From Amycolatopsis acidicola (lineage in GTDB: Bacteria > Actinomycetota > Actinomycetes > Mycobacteriales > Pseudonocardiaceae): DNA of 64,000 nt. Shown in pieces: positions 34,601-44,358 of this stretch. The first letter of the stretch is position 1; every line of letters begins with the position of its first letter. The stretch covers positions 1-64,000 of the forward strand of contig NZ_VMNW02000044.1 in NCBI RefSeq assembly GCF_007713735.2, written 5' to 3'. The translations under genes were made by a program, and so were the position numbers. The notes beneath the pieces were generated by a model. It did not search any database. It was not told the DNA's origin and was given only the letters and a program-made list of their open reading frames with translations.

Positions 34601-34978
34601 ATGTCCCTCACCCCCGAAGACGTCCTCCGCGTGGAGTTCTCGAACGCGGCGGTCGGCCGGCGCGGCTACGCGAAGCCGGAGGTGGACGCGTTCGTCCGGC
34701 GGATCGCGAAGACACTGGCCGACGAGGACGACCTGACCGCGGCCGAAGTCCACCACGTCGAATTCTTCAAGCCGCTGCTGGGCAAGCGGGGCTACGACGA
34801 GAAGGAAGTGGACGTGTTCCTCGACAAGGTCGAGGACCAGCTGGCGGAGCGCACCTTCAAGGCGTTCCCGATGCCGACGGCACGCGAGGCCTCGCAGGCC
34901 ACGGACTCCCGCTGGGAGAAGCCCGCGCACACGCCGGAGCCCGCTCCGCAGCCGCAGGCACACCCGGGCACCTTCTGA
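34601..34978 (+). CDS. Short DivIVA-domain protein with two tandem motifs
   Basis: A 125-residue protein made of two DivIVA N-terminal (lipid-binding) motifs: LTPEDVLRVEFSNAAVGRRG near 3-22 and LTAAEVHHVEFFKPLLGKRG near 45-64, each followed by a helix (AYAKPEVDAFVRRI-like and EKEVDVFLDKVEDQL). Unlike Wag31, it lacks the long coiled coil that drives polar assembly, and ends in a Pro/Gln-rich tail. It may act as a membrane-curvature-sensing accessory to the polar growth machinery (inference). A strong terminator hairpin follows. Confidence 0.82.
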   Translation: MSLTPEDVLRVEFSNAAVGRRGYAKPEVDAFVRRIAKTLADEDDLTAAEVHHVEFFKPLLGKRGYDEKEVDVFLDKVEDQLAERTFKAFPMPTAREASQATDSRWEKPAHTPEPAPQPQAHPGTF

Positions 34979-34989
34979 ACCACAGACCC

Positions 34990-35026
34990 GGAAACGGCCC
35001 GCGCCACGCATGGCGCGGGCCGTTCC
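34990..35026 (+). terminator. Terminator hairpin after the DivIVA-like gene
   Basis: Arms 34990-35006 and 35011-35026 pair (ACGGCCCGCGCCA with TGGCGCGGGCCGT, 13 bp, extended by GGAA/TTCC across one bulge) around the loop CGCA, 11 nt after the stop codon. The T-run is weak (GTGTCTT), as usual in this GC-rich group. Confidence 0.8.
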
Positions 35027-35262
35027 GCGTGTCTTGGCCCCTCCCGCGCGCGTCTTGGCTCGCCGCGGCCGCGTGTTGGCCCCTCCCGCACGCATGTTGG
35101 CCCCTCCCGCGGGGTGGCGCTGGCCCGGTGGCCAAACACCCCACCGGGTCAAGCCACCACACCAACGCCAGGGGCCAACACGCCAACGCCAGGGGCCAAG
35201 ACACCGACGGGAGGGGCCAACACGCCCGCACGGGTGGCAAACACGCGCGCGGGGCGGGCGCG
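35027..35262. repeat. Head-to-head GTGTTGGCCCCTCCCG repeat array C
   Basis: Four direct units of the type GCGTGTTGGCCCCTCCCG (35027-35121) face four inverted units of the type CGGGAGGGGCCAACACG (about 35169-35262) across a centre containing TGGCCCGGTGGCCA. The unit is the same as in array B at 14.7-15.1 kb. The array lies between the converging DivIVA-like and acyl ligase genes. No gene is seen in it. Confidence 0.85.
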
Positions 35263-35277
35263 GGGCGACGGGCGAGG

Positions 35278-36963
35278 TCAGGAGCTCGACTTCTCGATGC
35301 GGTCGGCGAACTGGGTCGCCGTCGCGGCGCGTTTCACCTTGCCCGAAGGCGTCTTCGGGAGGCTCCCGGCCGGAAGCACCACCACGGCGTAGGGGCGCAG
35401 GTCCACGGCGTCGCGGACGCGCGCCGAGACCTCCTTCACCAGGGTCCGCTCGGCGTCCGGGTCACCGGCCAGCTTCGACTCCAGCACCACTGCGAACCGC
35501 TCGCGCCGCGTCCCGGCGTCGATCCGCACCGCCACCGCGTTCCCGGCCCGGACCCCGTCGACCGAGGTGGCCGCCCGCTCGATGTCGGTCGGGTAGATGT
35601 TGCGGCCGCCCATGATGATCACATCCTTGGCGCGGCCGCAGATCACGATCTGCCCGTCGATCAGGTAGCCGAGGTCGCCGGTGTTCAGCCAGCCGTCGGC
35701 GTCCTGCGTCGCCACCGGGCCGTCGACCGTGAGGTAGCCCGGGGTCACGGCCTCGCCGCGCAACCGGATCTCGCCGACCTGCCGCTCACCGAGCTTCGCC
35801 CCGTGCTCGTCCACGATCTCGGCTTCGAGCCCGTCCAGCGGCCTGCCGAGGACGGCGAACGAACGGACGTCGTCGGTGCCGCGGCGCGCGTCGCCCTCCG
35901 GCACGGGCACCGCGCGGTTCTCCGCCTCGAGCGCTTCGGCCTCCACCACGTCGAGGGTCAGCCCGGTGAACAGCGGCGCGAACGAAACCGCGAGCGTCGC
36001 CTCCGCCATGCCGTAGGCCGGGAAAACGCATTCGGCAGGCATCTTGAACCGGGCACCGGCATCGGTGAACGCCTTGACCGCCGACTCGTCGATCGGCTCC
36101 GCGCCGTTCAGCGCGATCCGCAGCGTGGACAGGTCATAGGCGTTGTCGTCCTCGACGCGGGCCAGCCTGCGGCCGACGATCGCGTACGCGAAGTTCGGCG
36201 CCGCCGTGGTGGTGGCGCGGTACTTGCTGATCAGCTCCGGCCAGACCAGCGGCCCGGACAGGAACTCGACGGGCGTGATCTTGACCAGCTCCACGCCGAA
36301 GGTCATCGGCACGGTGAGGAAACCGACCATGCCCATGTCGTGGAAGGTCGGCAGCCAGGACACCATGATGTCCTTGTCGAACACGAACTCCGCGCGGTCC
36401 ACCATCGCCTTGACGTTGGTGTACAGGTTGCCGTGGGTGATCCGGACGGCCTTCGGCTCGGCGGTGGAGCCACTGGTGAGCTGCAACAGCGCGAGCTCGT
36501 CCTCGCCGACGGGCACCGCCTCGGCGAGCGGCTCGGAGTCCAGCAGATCGGTGATGTTCCGGTAGGCGATGCCGCGTTCTTCGAGCACCGGCGCGAGCGC
36601 GTCGAACGGTTCGCCCAACAACACGAGCCCGGAGTCGATCATGCCGAGCACCTTCACCGTGTCCTCGGCCCAGAGCGCCAGATCGGTGCGCGGAGTCGGC
36701 TGGTGCAGCATCGTCACGCTGCCGCCGGCAAGCCAGACGCCCTGCACCGTCGGCGCGATCAACGACGGCGCCGCGGCGAGCACGGCGACCGCGCTGCCCG
36801 GCTTCAGCCCACCCTCGACAAGCCCGCCTGCCAGGCACTTCGCCTGCTCATGCACCTCGGCCCAGGTCCGGCGAACCGGCTCCTTCGGCTCACCGGTGAC
36901 CATTCCGCGCTGCTGACCGCCACCCGCCGCGGTGGCGACGAGCGTGTCCACGAACCGACTCAT
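35278..36963 (-). CDS. Fatty-acyl-AMP ligase / acyl-CoA synthetase (FadD family)
   Basis: A 561-residue adenylate-forming enzyme. The P-loop LLQLTSGSTAEPKAVRITHG, the A5-like motif YGMAEATL, GWLNTGDLGYLIDGQI with the adenylate-contacting Asp, and the C-terminal PKTPSGKVKR with the catalytic Lys are intact. Its beginning and the FHDMGMVGFL segment resemble the FAAL group that loads acyl-AMP onto carrier proteins rather than CoA. It holds the place of Rv1013 (pks16) between pth and ispE in M. tuberculosis. FAAL versus CoA ligase is not settled by sequence alone. Confidence 0.87.
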   Translation of the reverse strand: MSRFVDTLVATAAGGGQQRGMVTGEPKEPVRRTWAEVHEQAKCLAGGLVEGGLKPGSAVAVLAAAPSLIAPTVQGVWLAGGSVTMLHQPTPRTDLALWAEDTVKVLGMIDSGLVLLGEPFDALAPVLEERGIAYRNITDLLDSEPLAEAVPVGEDELALLQLTSGSTAEPKAVRITHGNLYTNVKAMVDRAEFVFDKDIMVSWLPTFHDMGMVGFLTVPMTFGVELVKITPVEFLSGPLVWPELISKYRATTTAAPNFAYAIVGRRLARVEDDNAYDLSTLRIALNGAEPIDESAVKAFTDAGARFKMPAECVFPAYGMAEATLAVSFAPLFTGLTLDVVEAEALEAENRAVPVPEGDARRGTDDVRSFAVLGRPLDGLEAEIVDEHGAKLGERQVGEIRLRGEAVTPGYLTVDGPVATQDADGWLNTGDLGYLIDGQIVICGRAKDVIIMGGRNIYPTDIERAATSVDGVRAGNAVAVRIDAGTRRERFAVVLESKLAGDPDAERTLVKEVSARVRDAVDLRPYAVVVLPAGSLPKTPSGKVKRAATATQFADRIEKSSS

Positions 36964-36981
36964 GTTCGGGAGCCTATCCGG

Positions 36982-38744
<1,763 letters not shown>

Positions 38745-38745
<1 letters not shown>

Positions 38746-39707
38746 TAGGCGTGCACCTGCGGTGGTGGAGTGGGCCGGTTGAGGTCTTCGCCGCCGACGA
38801 ACCGGGCACCGGGCACCGGGCCGTGCGCCACACGCACCGTCCGGCAGACCCCGGCACCGGCGAGCTCGGCGGCCACTTCGAGCGCGGACTCCGCGTCCAC
38901 GCAAAGGAAAGCGCACGTCGGCCCCGAACCTGACACGGTGCCGGCGAGCGCGCCCGCGTTCACGCCCGCGCGCAGCGTGCGGCGGAGCCCCGGCCGCAGC
39001 GAGACCGCGGCGGCCTGAAGATCGTTGCCCAGCAACAAAGCCAGCTGCCGCGGGTCACCAGAAGCAAGCGCTTCCACGACCGGGGCGTGCGAGCCGACGC
39101 GCGGCGGATTCCCTGCCTCGCGCAGCCGGTCGAGTTCGGTGAACACGCGCGGAGTGGACAGTCCACGTTGGTCGAACGCGAGCACCCAGTGGAAGGTGTG
39201 CCGCGAAAGCACGGGCACCAGCTGCTCGCCGCGACCGGTACCGAGCGCCGTGCCGCCGTAGAGCGCGAAGGGGACGTCACTGCCGATCTTCGCGGCGATC
39301 TCCGCCAGCTCGTCGCGGCCGATGTCCAGTTTCCACAGTCCGGTCAGCGCGACGAGGGTCGCCGCCGCGTCCGCGCTGCCGCCCGCCATCCCGCCGGCGA
39401 CCGGAATTCCCTTGCGCAGCACCACGCGCACCTTGGGATCGTCCTTGCCGACGTGCGCCGCAAGCGCTTGCACCGCGCGCCAGGCGAGGTTGTTCGCACC
39501 AGTCGGGACCGCGTCCTCACCCTCGCCGTACACCTCGACGCCCGGCTCCTCGGCCGCCGCGACGGTGACCTCGTCGGTCAGCGAGAGCGCGTGGAACACC
39601 GTGGTCAGGTCGTGGTACCCGTCGGACCGCAGGTCACCGACCGAAAGGTGCAGGTTGATCTTCGACGGCACCCGGACGGTGACCGGTGGCGGGACGACGG
39701 CTAGCAC
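38745..39707 (-). CDS. ispE: 4-diphosphocytidyl-2-C-methyl-D-erythritol kinase
   Basis: A 320-residue GHMP kinase of the non-mevalonate isoprenoid pathway. The ATP loop GIPVAGGMAGGSADAAATLV and the opening VPSKINLHLSVGDLRSDGYH with the substrate-binding residues are intact, as is the C-terminal GTVSGSGPTCAF. GTG start. It follows the TetR gene by 9 nt and overlaps the ABC-F gene by 1 nt, so tetR-ispE-abcF may be one transcript. In mycobacteria ispE directly follows ksgA; here about 4.7 kb of other genes separate them. Confidence 0.96.
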
Positions 39708-39716
39708 GCGTCAAGA

Positions 39717-40295
39717 CTACGTGGCCGCTCCGGGTCGGTGCCCGCGAGGAGAAACTAGGTCGAGCGCGACCTCGAGCGCCACCTCCGGCGGGACCCCGCC
39801 GTTCTCGTCCCGGAACTGCGGGCTGTTCCCGAAGACCAGCGCGACGAGGGAAAGCCGGGCACGCAGCTGCGCGGCCGGATCCTGCTCGTCGGCGACGAGC
39901 AGCTGGAACACGTCCTTCATCCGGCTCACCAGCGGGTTGCGCTCGTGGAAGGTGGTCTTCAGCGCGGGCTGGTTCTCCTGCATGAACCGCATGATCGGGC
40001 CGAACTTGCCCTCGACCAGTTCGGCCAGCCGCCGGATCAGCTCCCGACGCGCGCCCACGTGATCCTCCTGCGCCTTGCCCCACTCCAGCACCTCGTCCAG
40101 CGACTCGGCGAGGTCGTCGAGCAGGCTCGCGACGATGTCCTCCTTGGTGCGGAAGTGGTAGTAGAGCGCGGCCTTGGTGACGTCGAGCCGCTCCGCGATC
40201 TCACGGAGTGACGTCTTCTCGTACCCCTGCTCCACGAACAGTTCGAGCGCGATCTGCTGGATCCGCTCCCTCGTGTCGCTGCGACGCCCCGCCAT
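39717..40295 (-). CDS. TetR-family repressor of the adjacent MFS exporter
   Basis: A 192-residue TetR protein with HTH at about 8-55 (RIQQIALELFVEQGYEKTSL, REIAERLDVTKAALYYHF). The C-terminal ligand domain has no recognised specificity. It is divergent from the DHA2-type MFS gene, with two palindromic sites between them that match each other, so autoregulation and repression of the exporter are likely. Downstream it runs into ispE with a 9-nt gap. Confidence 0.88.
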   Translation of the reverse strand: MAGRRSDTRERIQQIALELFVEQGYEKTSLREIAERLDVTKAALYYHFRTKEDIVASLLDDLAESLDEVLEWGKAQEDHVGARRELIRRLAELVEGKFGPIMRFMQENQPALKTTFHERNPLVSRMKDVFQLLVADEQDPAAQLRARLSLVALVFGNSPQFRDENGGVPPEVALEVALDLVSPRGHRPGAAT

Positions 40296-40328
40296 CGCCC
40301 TTCCTTCCCTGAAGAATCTCTCAGCCTT

Positions 40329-40346
40329 ACTTGACGCCCGACAAGT
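40329..40346. promoter_or_regulatory. TetR operator copy 1
   Basis: ACTTGACGCCCGACAAGT, one mismatch pair away from a perfect palindrome. Its centre is 46 bp from that of copy 2. It lies 33 nt upstream of the tetR start. Confidence 0.75.
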
Positions 40347-40374
40347 TAGAGCTTACCTTACGACTAGCCAGTTT

Positions 40375-40392
40375 ACTTGTCGCCCGACAAGT
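40375..40392. promoter_or_regulatory. TetR operator copy 2
   Basis: ACTTGTCGCCCGACAAGT, a perfect 18-bp palindrome lying 37 nt upstream of the MFS start codon, where bound repressor would block transcription of the exporter gene. Confidence 0.8.
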
Positions 40393-40429
40393 TGGATCTT
40401 CTCCAGCTTACTGACCCAGGGGATCGACC

Positions 40430-41866
40430 ATGACAACCACACTTTCCGCGCCGGCGCCGACCCGCCGAACCCAGAACCGGTGGTGGGCGCTGGTGGTGAT
40501 CGGGATGGCCCAGCTGCTGGTCATCATCGACACCACGATCGTCAACATCGCGCTGCCCTCGGCGCAGCGCGAGCTGGGCATGTCCGACGTCGCCAGACAG
40601 TGGACGATCAGCGCCTACACGCTGGCCTTCGGCGGCCTCCTGCTGCTCGGGGGCAGGCTGGCCGACCGGCTCGGCCGCAAGAACACGCTGATCATCGGGG
40701 CACTCGGCTTCGCCATCGCGTCGGCGGTCGGGGGCGCCGCCACCGGACCGGCCATGCTGATCGGCGCTCGTGCGGCGCAGGGGGTCTTCGCCGCGCTGCT
40801 CGCCCCGTCCACGCTGTCGCTGCTCACGATCACCTTCACCGAAGCCAAGGAACGCGCGAAGGCGTTCGGCATCTTCAGCGCGATCATGATGTCCGGCGGG
40901 GCGCTCGGCCTGGTCGCCGGCGGCGCGCTCGCCGAGTACCTGGACTGGCGCTGGTGCCTGTACGTGAACCTGCCGTTCGCGATCATCGCGTCCGTCGGCG
41001 CCTGGTTCGTGCTGCCGAAGGTCGAAGGGCACCGCGAAACCCGGCTGGACTGGATCAGCGCGATCCTGGGCAGCGGCGGCATCGTCGGCCTGGTCTACGC
41101 GCTGTCCGAAGCGGCGACGCGCGGCTGGGGTTCCTCGCTGGTGATGAGCGTCCTCGGCGTCGCGATCGTGTTGCTGGCCGCGTTCGTGTTCCGGCAGACG
41201 CGCGTCCCCAACCCGTTGCTGCCGATCCGCATCCTGACCGACCGCACCCGCGCCTCCGCGTACCTGTCCATCGGCGCGGCGTCGTTCGGGATGTTCGGGA
41301 TGTTCCTGTTCCTGACGTACCAGCTGCAGGGGACCATGCACTACGGCGCGTTCCAGGCCGGGGTGGCGTTCCTGCCGTTCCTGCTGGGCAACGTGCTGGT
41401 GTCCACGTTGCTGTCGCGTCGGCTGCTGCCGCGCACGGGTCCGCGGCCGCTGCTGGTGACGGGGTTGCTGCTGATGGCCGCCGGGCTGGCGCTGCTGACC
41501 CAGCTGAGCACGGGTTCCTCGTACTGGGGCCTGATCCTGCCGGTGGAACTGGTGCTGGGCGCCGGGGCCGGGCTCGCGATGCCGACGGTCATGAACATCG
41601 CCACGGCGCGGGTCAACCCGGCGGACGCGGGGGTGGCGTCGGCCTTCATCACCACCTCGCAGCAGGTCGGCGCTTCGCTGGGCACGGCGTCGCTGAACAC
41701 GATCGCTTCCAGCGCAACGGCTTCCGCGGCCGGGCTCGGGGTCGCCGGGGCGACGGTGCACGGCTACGCGGTGGCGAACGGCTGGGCCGGTGCGATCCTC
41801 GCCGCGGCCGGAATCGGGGTGGGCCTGTTGGTCGGGGGCAAGCGGCAGGCTCAGGACCGGGGGTAG
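40430..41866 (+). CDS. MFS drug exporter, DHA2 (14-TM) family
   Basis: A 478-residue proton-driven exporter. Fourteen hydrophobic segments are visible from WWALVVIGMAQLLVIIDTTI onward. Motif A in the 2-3 loop is GGRLADRLGRKN, and the DHA2 motif DTTIVNIALPSAQREL is at the end of TM1. Such pumps remove cationic drugs or antibiotics. Expression is probably controlled by the divergent TetR protein via two operators. The 3' end overlaps the convergent lipoprotein gene by 16 nt. Confidence 0.93.
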   Translation: MTTTLSAPAPTRRTQNRWWALVVIGMAQLLVIIDTTIVNIALPSAQRELGMSDVARQWTISAYTLAFGGLLLLGGRLADRLGRKNTLIIGALGFAIASAVGGAATGPAMLIGARAAQGVFAALLAPSTLSLLTITFTEAKERAKAFGIFSAIMMSGGALGLVAGGALAEYLDWRWCLYVNLPFAIIASVGAWFVLPKVEGHRETRLDWISAILGSGGIVGLVYALSEAATRGWGSSLVMSVLGVAIVLLAAFVFRQTRVPNPLLPIRILTDRTRASAYLSIGAASFGMFGMFLFLTYQLQGTMHYGAFQAGVAFLPFLLGNVLVSTLLSRRLLPRTGPRPLLVTGLLLMAAGLALLTQLSTGSSYWGLILPVELVLGAGAGLAMPTVMNIATARVNPADAGVASAFITTSQQVGASLGTASLNTIASSATASAAGLGVAGATVHGYAVANGWAGAILAAAGIGVGLLVGGKRQAQDRG

Positions 41867-42927
41867 ACGAGGATCGCTTCCCCACCGTCGGTCGCGGTGC
41901 CGAACAGGGCGACATCGGCGGCGATCAGATCGGGAACGCGTTCGTCCTCGTCGAGTTGGGAAACCGAGCCGGTGACCGTGGAGGCGGTCACCGGCTCGGT
42001 GTCGTTCGCGCCGTAGACGGTGCCGTCAGGGTCGGCCGAGATGAGGTCGGTTCCCTTGTCCCCGAAGCAGAATCCCTTCCGCGCCTGGAGGTCGAAGGCC
42101 ACCGGGCCCGCGATGAGATACCGCCCGCCGACCGACACCGATGGGGTCGCGCCGTCTTCGCCGCGGCACGTGACCGAGGCGAGCACCTGTCCGCTCGTGC
42201 CGTCGTGCACCGACCAGACCCGGTCGGCCGCGGAACCCCATTGCGCCACCAGGGTTTTGCCGTCCGGCGAACCGAGCACTTGCGCGGCACCGGTGGCACC
42301 CGCGGGCGCTGGGAGCGCGGGATCGTCTCGCTCCACGGGGCCTTTCGCGGTCACCGCCACCACTTTCGGGCCGTATCGGGTGACCTGCCCGCTCGCGGCG
42401 TCGAGCACCGCGACGCCGCCGGCATAGTCGATCAGCAGGTGCCCGTCGCCTTGCGCGGTGACATCGTTCCTGCCGGGGATCGCGAAATCTCGTTGCGCCG
42501 CAACGGAATCACCGGTGGACGCGGCGTCGTAGACATAGGCGTGGCGCTGACCGACGAGCACCGCGTACTCCTTGCCGTTCTCGCTCGTCACGAACAAGCG
42601 CGCGTCGGGCTCGGGCACGGCCGCGCCGGTCCAGCGCGTGGCGCCGGTCTTCGTTTCGCGCGCCACGATGTGCGCGGAGTCGTTTTCGTTGGCCAGCAAC
42701 AGGATCAGCCCGGCCTGCGGCGCGAGGGACGGGAACGCGTACGCGGTCGTCTCGGTGCCTTCGACAGACCAGCCCTTGCCGTTGTCGAACCCGGACGGCA
42801 CCTGCGCCTGGGAAACCGTTGCGGGGACAGTGGTTTCTCCCGCCTCCTGGTCCCCGCCGGAACCGCACGCCACCAGCATCACCGCCGCGACAGCCAGCAC
42901 CGCGGCCACCCTGCGTCCGGCCACCAC
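41851..42927 (-). CDS. Beta-propeller (PQQ-like repeat) lipoprotein
   Basis: A 358-residue lipoprotein with lipobox MLVAC (Cys21). The mature part shows repeating blades: TKTGATRWTGAAVPEPDARL, GQRHAYVYDAASTGDSVA, YAGGVAVLDAASGQVTRYGP, AADRVWSVHDGTSGQVLAS. These resemble PQQ/YncE-like propellers used for protein interaction or sensing. Cys near 225 and 256 may bridge. Function unknown. It follows the MetN-like gene across a terminator hairpin, so it is probably transcribed separately. Confidence 0.78.
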   Translation of the reverse strand: MVAGRRVAAVLAVAAVMLVACGSGGDQEAGETTVPATVSQAQVPSGFDNGKGWSVEGTETTAYAFPSLAPQAGLILLLANENDSAHIVARETKTGATRWTGAAVPEPDARLFVTSENGKEYAVLVGQRHAYVYDAASTGDSVAAQRDFAIPGRNDVTAQGDGHLLIDYAGGVAVLDAASGQVTRYGPKVVAVTAKGPVERDDPALPAPAGATGAAQVLGSPDGKTLVAQWGSAADRVWSVHDGTSGQVLASVTCRGEDGATPSVSVGGRYLIAGPVAFDLQARKGFCFGDKGTDLISADPDGTVYGANDTEPVTASTVTGSVSQLDEDERVPDLIAADVALFGTATDGGEAILVYPRS

Positions 42928-42946
42928 GCCCTCCGATCAACGCCTA

Positions 42947-42976
42947 AAGCCGGTTCCACCGAAGCGGAACCGGCTT
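42947..42976 (-). terminator. Terminator after the MetN-like gene
   Basis: Arms 42947-42957 and 42966-42976 (AAGCCGGTTCC/GGAACCGGCTT) form an 11-bp perfect stem with an 8-nt loop, 14 nt after the MetN-like stop codon on the minus strand, followed by TAGG. Confidence 0.8.
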
Positions 42977-42990
42977 GGTCAGCGCTGAAT

Positions 42991-44001
42991 CTAGGCGGCG
43001 ACGCTCTTCGGGCCCTCGATGGGGTGCGTGACGTGCGCGCCCCGGTCCGCGATCCACGCCAGCGCGGAGTCGGCCTGCTTGCCGTTGACCCCGACGCGGA
43101 ACCGCGCGACCGGCGTGTCACCGACGCGGGTCAGCCCGCCGCCGATGGTGGCGAGGTCGACGCCGAAGCGGCTGCCCGCCTCCGGCAGCAACGCGCCGAC
43201 AGCGGCGAAGCCGACCAGCACGACGTCGGCGAAGCGGTCGTAGCGGGCGGACTGGGCGCGCGGGGTGTCGATCGCCGGGAGCAGCGTCTCGGCGGTGCGG
43301 CTGCCCGGGCTCGCCAGCAGGTCCAGCACGCTGCCGTGCTCGACGACGCGGCCCGAGTCCAGCACCGCGACGTCGTCGCAGACCCGGCGCACCACGGAGG
43401 CGTCCTGCGTGGTCAGCAGGATCGTCACGCCGAGCTCGGCGCGCGCCCGGTCGAGCACGGTCAGCACGGCACCGGCCTCGTCGGCGTCGATGCCCGCCGT
43501 CGGGTCGTCGGCCAGCAGCACGGCGGGGCCGGCGGCCAGCGCGCGCCCGATCGCGACCCGGCGACGCTGCCCCTCGGTCAGCTCGCTCGGCCGCTGCGCG
43601 GCGCGCTGGGTGAGACCCGCCAGGTCGAGCAGGCGGCCGACCCGGCTGCGCCGCTGCGGACCCTCGACGCCGAGCTGCTCGAGCGGCGCCGCGACGTTCC
43701 CGGCGGCGGTGCGCTCGGCGTGCAGCGGCTGGTTGGCGTCCAGCACCGCGAGCTGCCGGCGCACCTCGCGCAATCGGCGCCCGTCCAGTCCGGCGGTGTT
43801 GAGTCCGTCCAGCCGCACGGTGCCGCGGTCGGGCTTCTCCTGCAGCGCGACGACGCGGGCGAGAGTGGACTTGCCGCTCTTGCCGGGGCCGACGACGCCG
43901 TACAGCGAACCGGCGCCGACTTCCAGACTCACGTCGCGCAGCGCGAGCACGGGGTTTTGCTTGCCAGGGAAGGATTTGGTCAGGTTTTCGACAGTGATCA
44001 C
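42991..44001 (-). CDS. Orphan MetN-like ABC ATPase with NIL domain, atypical catalytic motifs
   Basis: A 336-residue protein. Residues 1-240 are an ABC ATPase of the MetN type with intact Walker A GPGKSGKST (38-46). The signature is LTEGQ (141-145) instead of LSGGQ; Walker B ends in Asp165-Asp166 instead of Asp-Glu; and the switch His is Gln199 (LTTQD). Residues about 255-330 form a NIL domain, the methionine-sensing domain of MetN. No MetI permease or MetQ binding protein lies nearby. GTG at 44001 has GGAG upstream. It lies behind a SAM riboswitch and a leader peptide, which ties it to sulfur-amino-acid metabolism; transport is doubtful. Confidence 0.82.
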   Translation of the reverse strand: MITVENLTKSFPGKQNPVLALRDVSLEVGAGSLYGVVGPGKSGKSTLARVVALQEKPDRGTVRLDGLNTAGLDGRRLREVRRQLAVLDANQPLHAERTAAGNVAAPLEQLGVEGPQRRSRVGRLLDLAGLTQRAAQRPSELTEGQRRRVAIGRALAAGPAVLLADDPTAGIDADEAGAVLTVLDRARAELGVTILLTTQDASVVRRVCDDVAVLDSGRVVEHGSVLDLLASPGSRTAETLLPAIDTPRAQSARYDRFADVVLVGFAAVGALLPEAGSRFGVDLATIGGGLTRVGDTPVARFRVGVNGKQADSALAWIADRGAHVTHPIEGPKSVAA

Positions 44002-44121
44002 GAAGGCTCCACAGAACGGGCGCGGCCGGGGTTGCGGCACGCCGGGGCGTCAGCGAGTGGACCATCCGAAATGGACGGTCAGCGAGAGTGGGAAAAGCTC
44101 AGCTCGGAAGGAGTGAACAGT

Positions 44122-44199
44122 TCAGCGACGACACGCACTGACGGCGCGGCGGCACTCATCGACGACTCGGCGCCTCGTGAGCATTCGCGTGCGGTACAC
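44122..44199 (-). CDS. Cys/Arg-rich leader peptide (25 aa)
   Basis: A short frame starting GTG at 44199, with the Shine-Dalgarno GGAGG (44205-44209) 5 nt upstream, and ending at TGA 44122. The last 20 residues read MLTRRRVVDECRRAVSACRR. The pattern RR-x-VD-x-x-R-x-x-SA-C matches the small leader peptides often found upstream of sulfur-metabolism genes in actinobacteria, in which Cys codons act as a ribosome sensor. Its Shine-Dalgarno overlaps the 3' strand of the riboswitch P1 helix. Alternative starts: ATG 44211, ATG 44184. Confidence 0.65.
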   Translation of the reverse strand: MYRTRMLTRRRVVDECRRAVSACRR

Positions 44200-44203
44200 A
44201 GAA

Positions 44204-44293
44204 TCCTCCATCGATCCTGGCGGTAGCACCTGCCCGGTGGGTGGTTGCTGCGACTTCGGCGAGCCAGGTCTCTCAGTCGCTCGGGATGGATAC
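44204..44293 (-). ncRNA. SAM riboswitch, S-box-like core without P4 (SAM-I/IV variant type)
   Basis: The minus strand carries the S-box core: CTGGCTCGCCGAAG, then GCAGCAACC, then AGGTGCTACC. P1 pairs 44285-44290 (TCCATC) with 44207-44212 (GATGGA); P2 pairs 44276-44280 (GCGAC) with 44250-44254 (GTCGC); P3 pairs CACC (44240-44243) with GGTG (44227-44230); the pseudoknot pairs CTGGC (44263-44267) with GCCAG (44217-44221). P4 of classical SAM-I is absent, as in SAM-I/IV variants. P1 includes most of the GGAGG Shine-Dalgarno of the following leader peptide, so SAM binding should block its translation. Confidence 0.85.
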
Positions 44294-44358
44294 CTCAAGA
44301 AGTAGAACGGATGTACTGCGTCGGGCGCAAGCCCCGGGGTGCAGATCACACCCTGGAA

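Noticed and set aside
44122..44349. A 75-residue minus-strand ORF running through the riboswitch
   Set aside because: Its 5' two thirds are the structured SAM aptamer; only the last 25 codons have their own Shine-Dalgarno and leader-peptide pattern.
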